Below, one piece after another: positions 60,571-64,000 of a stretch of DNA of 64,000 nt. The number at the start of each line of letters is the position of its first letter. Within the stretch, counting starts at the first letter, position 1. The DNA is from Kitasatospora phosalacinea (lineage in GTDB: Bacteria > Actinomycetota > Actinomycetes > Streptomycetales > Streptomycetaceae): contig NZ_BSSA01000006.1 in assembly GCF_030268885.1 (NCBI RefSeq), positions 62,001 through 126,000 on the forward strand, in the 5' to 3' direction. The notes below the pieces were generated by a model. That model worked only from the letters and a program-made list of their open reading frames with translations, searched no databases and was not told the DNA's origin. The position numbers and the translations under genes are program-made.

Positions 60571-61965
60571 CTACGGGTTGATCGTCCAGCGCGGGCCGGA
60601 CGGGGTGTCCTCGATCGCCAGCCCGGCCGCGCCGAGCTGGTCGCGGATCTCGTCGGCGGTCGCGAAGTCCTTGCGGGCGCGGGCCGCCTGGCGCTGGTCG
60701 AGGACCAGCTTGACCAGCGAGTCGACCACGCCGGTGAGCTCCTCGCCCCGGCCGCCGTCCTGGGCCCACTGCTCGTCCAGCGGGTCGAGGCCGAGCACGC
60801 CGAGCATCGCCCGGACCTCGGCGAGGCGGGCCGCGGTCGACTCCTTGTCGTCCGCGCCGAGCGCGCTGTTGCCCTGCCGGACGGCGGTGTGCACCACGGC
60901 GAGCGCCTGCGGGACGCCCAGGTCGTCGTCCATCGCCTCGGCGAAGGACAGCGGCACCTCGGGCGCCGGGTCGACCGGGCCGCAGCGCTCCACGGCCCGC
61001 TCGATGAAGCCCTCGATCCGGTTGAACCCGGTCTCGGCCTCGCGCAGCGACTCCTCGCTGTACTCGATCATCGAGCGGTAGTGCGGCCCGGCCAGGTAGT
61101 AGCGCAGCACGATCGGGCGCCAGCGCTTGACCATCTCGGAGACCAGCACCGAGTTGCCCAGCGACTTGGACATCTTCTCGCCCGCCAGCGTCACCCAGGC
61201 GTTGTGCACCCAGAAGTTGGCGAACTCGTCGCCGAACGCCCGGGACTGGGCGATCTCGTTCTCGTGGTGCGGGAAGATCAGGTCGAGCCCGCCGCCGTGG
61301 ACGTCGAAGGCGCTGCCGAGGTACTTGTGCGCCATCGCCGAGCACTCCAGGTGCCAGCCCGGACGGCCGCGGCCCCAGGGCGTCTCCCAGCTCGGCTCGC
61401 CCGGCTTGGCGGCCTTCCACATCGCGAAGTCGCGCGGGTCGCGCTTGCCGGTCTCGTTGTCGCCGGAGGGCTGCCGGAGGTTCTCCAGCTCCTGGTTGGA
61501 GAGCTCCAGGTACTCGGGGAAGGTGGTGACCGCGAAGTACACGTTCCCGTCGGCGGCGTACGCGTGGCCGCGCTCGATCAGGCCGCGCATCATCTCGATC
61601 ATCTCGGGCACGTGGCCGGTGGCGCGCGGCTCGGCGCTCGGCGGCAGGCAGCCGAGGGCGGTGTAACCCTCGTTGAAGGCGCGCTCGTTGGCGTACGCGA
61701 TCTTCCACCACTCGGTGGACTGCTCGCGCCCCTTGGTGATCACCTTGTCGTCGATGTCGGTGACGTTGCGGACGAAGGTGACGTCGTAGCCGCGGTAGCG
61801 GAACCACCGCTGCATCACGTCGAAGTTCAGGCCGGAGCGGATGTGCCCGATGTGCGGCGGTGCCTGGACCGTGGCACCGCACAGGTAGATCGAGACACAG
61901 CCCGGCACCAGCGGGACGAAGTCGCGTACCTGGCGGGTCATGGTGTCGTACAGGCGAAGGCTCAC
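60571..61965 (-). CDS. cysS: Cysteinyl-tRNA synthetase
   Basis: This 464-residue class I synthetase has a zinc-ligand Cys at residue 29 (YLCGAT), HIGH at 38-41 (PHIGHIRSG) and KMSKS (GEKMSKSLGNS). The length and order are normal. The GTG at 61965 is preferred, since homologues begin SLRLYDT and a -10-like TACCCT (61978-61973) ends 7 bp upstream, pointing to a leaderless mRNA. The reading from 62016 has no support. Confidence 0.96.
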   Translation of the reverse strand: MSLRLYDTMTRQVRDFVPLVPGCVSIYLCGATVQAPPHIGHIRSGLNFDVMQRWFRYRGYDVTFVRNVTDIDDKVITKGREQSTEWWKIAYANERAFNEGYTALGCLPPSAEPRATGHVPEMIEMMRGLIERGHAYAADGNVYFAVTTFPEYLELSNQELENLRQPSGDNETGKRDPRDFAMWKAAKPGEPSWETPWGRGRPGWHLECSAMAHKYLGSAFDVHGGGLDLIFPHHENEIAQSRAFGDEFANFWVHNAWVTLAGEKMSKSLGNSVLVSEMVKRWRPIVLRYYLAGPHYRSMIEYSEESLREAETGFNRIEGFIERAVERCGPVDPAPEVPLSFAEAMDDDLGVPQALAVVHTAVRQGNSALGADDKESTAARLAEVRAMLGVLGLDPLDEQWAQDGGRGEELTGVVDSLVKLVLDQRQAARARKDFATADEIRDQLGAAGLAIEDTPSGPRWTINP

Positions 61966-62056
61966 AGCGACCAGGGTAGTGGGCGGCGGGGGGTGCCCCG
62001 CCACCTTCCGGCCCATTGGCGTGCCCTCGTCCGGTCCCCTTTTCCGGGGCCCCTGC

Positions 62057-62452
62057 TCAGAGGTTGTTGCCGACCACCTTGCGCGGGCTGAGCCGGACCA
62101 CCACCCGGACGTCGTCCGGCCCGTCGAAGCCGTAGTCCTCGCCGCGGTACTTGTGCGACAGCTCGTCGATCAGCTCCCGGCCGCCCGCGGTGGTCATGGT
62201 GACCTCGCCGCGGGCCTCGAAGTAGGTGTACGGGTTGTCCGCCGGGTTGACCAGCAGGCTGATCCGCGGGTCGCGGACCAGGTTGAGGTGCTTGCGGCGG
62301 CCCTGCACGGTGGAGAACAGGATGTCGTCCCCGTCCCGCTTCACCCAGACCACGGACGACTGCGGGCTGCCGTCGGGCTGCACCGTGGACACCACGGCGT
62401 AGCTCTTCGCGTCCAGCAGTTCCTTGACCTTGTCGCTGAGCTCGACGCCCAT
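62057..62452 (-). CDS. PPOX-class F420-dependent oxidoreductase-like protein
   Basis: This 131-residue split-barrel protein (ELSDKVKELLDAKSYAVVSTVQPDGSPQSSVVWVKRDGDDILFSTVQGRRKHLNLVRDPRISLLVNPADNPYTYFEARGEVTM) belongs to the pyridoxamine-oxidase-like group, which in actinobacteria binds F420 or FMN. The conserved GRRKHLNL and DPRISL strands match the family. The substrate is unknown. Confidence 0.88.
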   Translation of the reverse strand: MGVELSDKVKELLDAKSYAVVSTVQPDGSPQSSVVWVKRDGDDILFSTVQGRRKHLNLVRDPRISLLVNPADNPYTYFEARGEVTMTTAGGRELIDELSHKYRGEDYGFDGPDDVRVVVRLSPRKVVGNNL

Positions 62453-62496
62453 GTCGCCTCCCGTGCCGGTTCTCTGACGTGCGATCAGGAGTCAGG

Positions 62497-62994
62497 CTAG
62501 GCGGCGGGCCGTTCGTAGACCAGCGCCGTGGCGATCGCGGCGAGTCCCTCGGCGCGGCCGGTCAGGCCGAGGCCGTCGGTGGTGGTGCCGGAGACCGAGA
62601 CCGGGGCGCCGACCGCCGCCGACAGCGCGGCCTGGGCCTCGTCCCGGCGCTTGCCGACCTTCGGGCGGACGCCGATCACCTGGACGGCGACGTTGCCGAT
62701 CTCGAAACCGGCCTCCCGGACCAGCCGGGCCGCCTCGGCCAGCAGCGCCACCCCGGCCGCGCCCGCCCACTCGGGGCGGGAGGTGCCGAAGTGCGCGCCC
62801 AGGTCGCCGATCCCGGCGGCGGAGAACAGCGCGTCGCAGGCGGCGTGCGCCGCCACGTCGGCGTCCGAGTGCCCGGCCAGGCCGGTCTCGCCGGGCCAGT
62901 CCAGGCCGGCCACCCGCAGCGGGCGGCCCTCCTCGAAGGCGTGCACGTCGGTGCCGATGCCGACGCGGGGCAGGATCGGGCGGTCAGTAGCCAT
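62497..62994 (-). CDS. ispF: 2-C-methyl-D-erythritol 2,4-cyclodiphosphate synthase
   Basis: This 165-residue trimeric enzyme of the MEP isoprenoid pathway has metal ligands D16 and H18 (GTDVHAF) and the second His in [13 protein letters not shown], with [15 protein letters not shown]. Length and motifs are normal. The start ATG overlaps the end of ispD by 11 bp, so both are made from one message; they catalyse consecutive or near-consecutive steps. Confidence 0.97.
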   Translation of the reverse strand: MATDRPILPRVGIGTDVHAFEEGRPLRVAGLDWPGETGLAGHSDADVAAHAACDALFSAAGIGDLGAHFGTSRPEWAGAAGVALLAEAARLVREAGFEIGNVAVQVIGVRPKVGKRRDEAQAALSAAVGAPVSVSGTTTDGLGLTGRAEGLAAIATALVYERPAA

Positions 62995-63718
62995 CGGTGG
63001 CCCTCCGGCGGGCGAGCACGGCCTCGGCGAGCACGAGGTCCAGCGGGCGGGTGACCTTGAACGCCTCCTCGTGGCCGGGCACCACGACCACCCGGCCGCC
63101 GAAGCGCTCGATCAGCCCGGCGTCGTCGGTCACCTCGGCGCCCTCGGCGAGCGCCTTCTCGTGCGCGGCGACCAGCCCGGCCAGGTCGAAGCCCTGCGGG
63201 GTCTGCACGGCGCGCAGGGTGGAGCGGTCGGGCGTGTCCAGCACCGGCTCCGGGCCGGACGGCTGCGGCTCGACCCGCTTGACGGTGTCGGCCAGCGGCA
63301 CCGCGGGCACCACCGCCTCCGCCCCGGCGCGGACGGCGGCGGCCACCGCGTCCACCACCTCGACCGGGACCAGCGGGCGGGCCGCGTCGTGCACCAGCAC
63401 CACCCGGGTGCCCGCGGGGACGGCGGCCAGGCCCAGGCGCACCGACTCCTGCCGGCTCGCGCCGCCCGGCACCACCCGGACGTCCTTGCCGTCCAGGCCG
63501 TGGCTGTCCAGCAGCGAGACCACCTCGGCCACGCCGTCCGGCGGGGCGCACACCACCACCAGGCCGACCGCCCGGCTGCGGGCCAGCGCCCGGACGGCGT
63601 GCACCAGCAGCGGCACGCCGCCGAGTTCGCGCAGCGCCTTGGGGGCGCCGGGGCCGAGTCGCTCGCCGCGCCCGGCGGCCGGGACGACCGCTGCCGCGAG
63701 CTGTGCTGAGGCGTTCAG
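62984..63718 (-). CDS. ispD: 2-C-methyl-D-erythritol 4-phosphate cytidylyltransferase
   Basis: This 244-residue MEP-pathway enzyme has the CTP-binding loop [28 protein letters not shown], and the conserved VKRVEPQP and [19 protein letters not shown]. The frame is open upstream to 63901, but family members start close to the first beta strand (AVVPAAG). No ATG, GTG or TTG is in place; a CTG at 63718 is preceded by GAGGAG (63725-63730) with 6-bp spacing, so a CTG start is proposed. The alternative is a much longer unusual N-terminus. Overlaps ispF. Confidence 0.92.
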   Translation of the reverse strand: MNASAQLAAAVVPAAGRGERLGPGAPKALRELGGVPLLVHAVRALARSRAVGLVVVCAPPDGVAEVVSLLDSHGLDGKDVRVVPGGASRQESVRLGLAAVPAGTRVVLVHDAARPLVPVEVVDAVAAAVRAGAEAVVPAVPLADTVKRVEPQPSGPEPVLDTPDRSTLRAVQTPQGFDLAGLVAAHEKALAEGAEVTDDAGLIERFGGRVVVVPGHEEAFKVTRPLDLVLAEAVLARRRATDGY

Positions 63719-63857
63719 GTTTGGCTCCTCGGTAGTGATGGGTATGGCCCGTGCCGAGCGCGGATGACGCGAGCGGGCAGGCCCCCTTCCTGACTGCACG
63801 TTAGTGGAACCGCGCCCGACGCACAGCCGTGCCACCGACCCCTTCCGGGCATGGCGA

Positions 63858-63894
63858 AGCGCCCGAGGTGCCGTTGCGGGCACCACCGGGCGCT
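63858..63894 (-). terminator. Terminator downstream of carD
   Basis: AGCGCCCG (63858-63865) pairs with CGGGCGCT (63887-63894), with an inner GGTGCC/GGCACC stem. It lies between the carD end and ispD. Confidence 0.65.
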
Positions 63895-63975
63895 GCGTCA
63901 CACCTGCTTCGGCCCCGTTCGCTTCGACCCCGTTGCGGGAGCCGGGAGATCAGGACGCGCAGCCGGATCGGCGGC

Positions 63976-64000
63976 TCAGGAGGCGAGGACCTCGTCGAGC
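63976..64000 (-). CDS. carD: 3' end of carD (CdnL-type RNA polymerase-binding regulator), partial
   Basis: The last bases of the window read on the minus strand as ...LDEVLAS then TGA, the usual ending of streptomycete CarD/CdnL proteins. carD is normally the gene directly upstream of ispD-ispF in this order. Only eight codons are visible. Confidence 0.6.

Overview
The window is high-GC actinobacterial chromosome, almost certainly a Streptomycetaceae (Streptomyces or Kitasatospora). Codon third positions are strongly G/C, GTG starts are common, several genes look leaderless, and the gene content is typical of the family: Lsr2 next to ClpC, MsiK, SCO3374- and SCO3933-type proteins, an EshA-type encapsulin, an AfsR-like SARP regulator and a pSAM2-like integrative element.

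Layout. 1-9267: lsr2, a SCO3374-like gene, clpC with an exact ClgR box, a secreted M6 protease, a threonine-aldolase-type enzyme and a secreted M23 peptidase. 9343-16483: two regulator/efflux pairs (TetR with a 14-TM MFS pump; ArsR-like with an MFS_3 pump), each around a large inverted repeat, enclosing mutY, a rhomboid protease and a membrane protein. 16480-21129: the genome-surveillance genes disA and radA, then a sigma-like/BACON hybrid protein. 21137-27393: a SulP/GAP transporter pair, two tandem DUF1254/DUF1214 proteins and an epimerase. 27407-38841: a family 2B encapsulin with a polyprenyl synthase as probable cargo, then an ATP-grasp enzyme, ogt, a ClC channel, a membrane protein and an AfsR-like SARP-NB-ARC-TPR regulator.

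38950-51970 is an integrated actinomycete integrative and conjugative element (AICE) of about 13.0 kb. It is bounded by a 43-bp direct repeat of the 3' part of tRNA-Thr(UGU), which stays intact at the right end. Inside are an XRE-TPR repressor with a coupled small monooxygenase-like gene, a transfer operon (SCO3933-like, FtsK-type translocase, Spd-like proteins, DUF6197, GGDEF, zinc-ribbon proteins), a RepSA-type initiator, xis and int. Cargo sits at the ends: a NYN ribonuclease-like gene on the left; an SRA-plus-PD-(D/E)XK restriction enzyme and a DUF6602 nuclease-like gene on the right. The transfer operon also contains two hairpins with a nearly identical loop but different, covarying stems. 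This is the best candidate here for an undescribed RNA element.

52003-54548, beside the tRNA, is a graveyard: the end of a truncated gene, an internal piece of an RHS-repeat protein, and a lipoprotein gene put out of frame by a 10-bp tandem duplication. 54811-64000 is conserved core again: msiK, a small exported protein, a sugar nucleotidyltransferase, a DoxX protein, rlmB, cysS, a PPOX-family gene, ispF, ispD (probable CTG start) and the end of carD.

All family names come from reading the translations; no database search was run.
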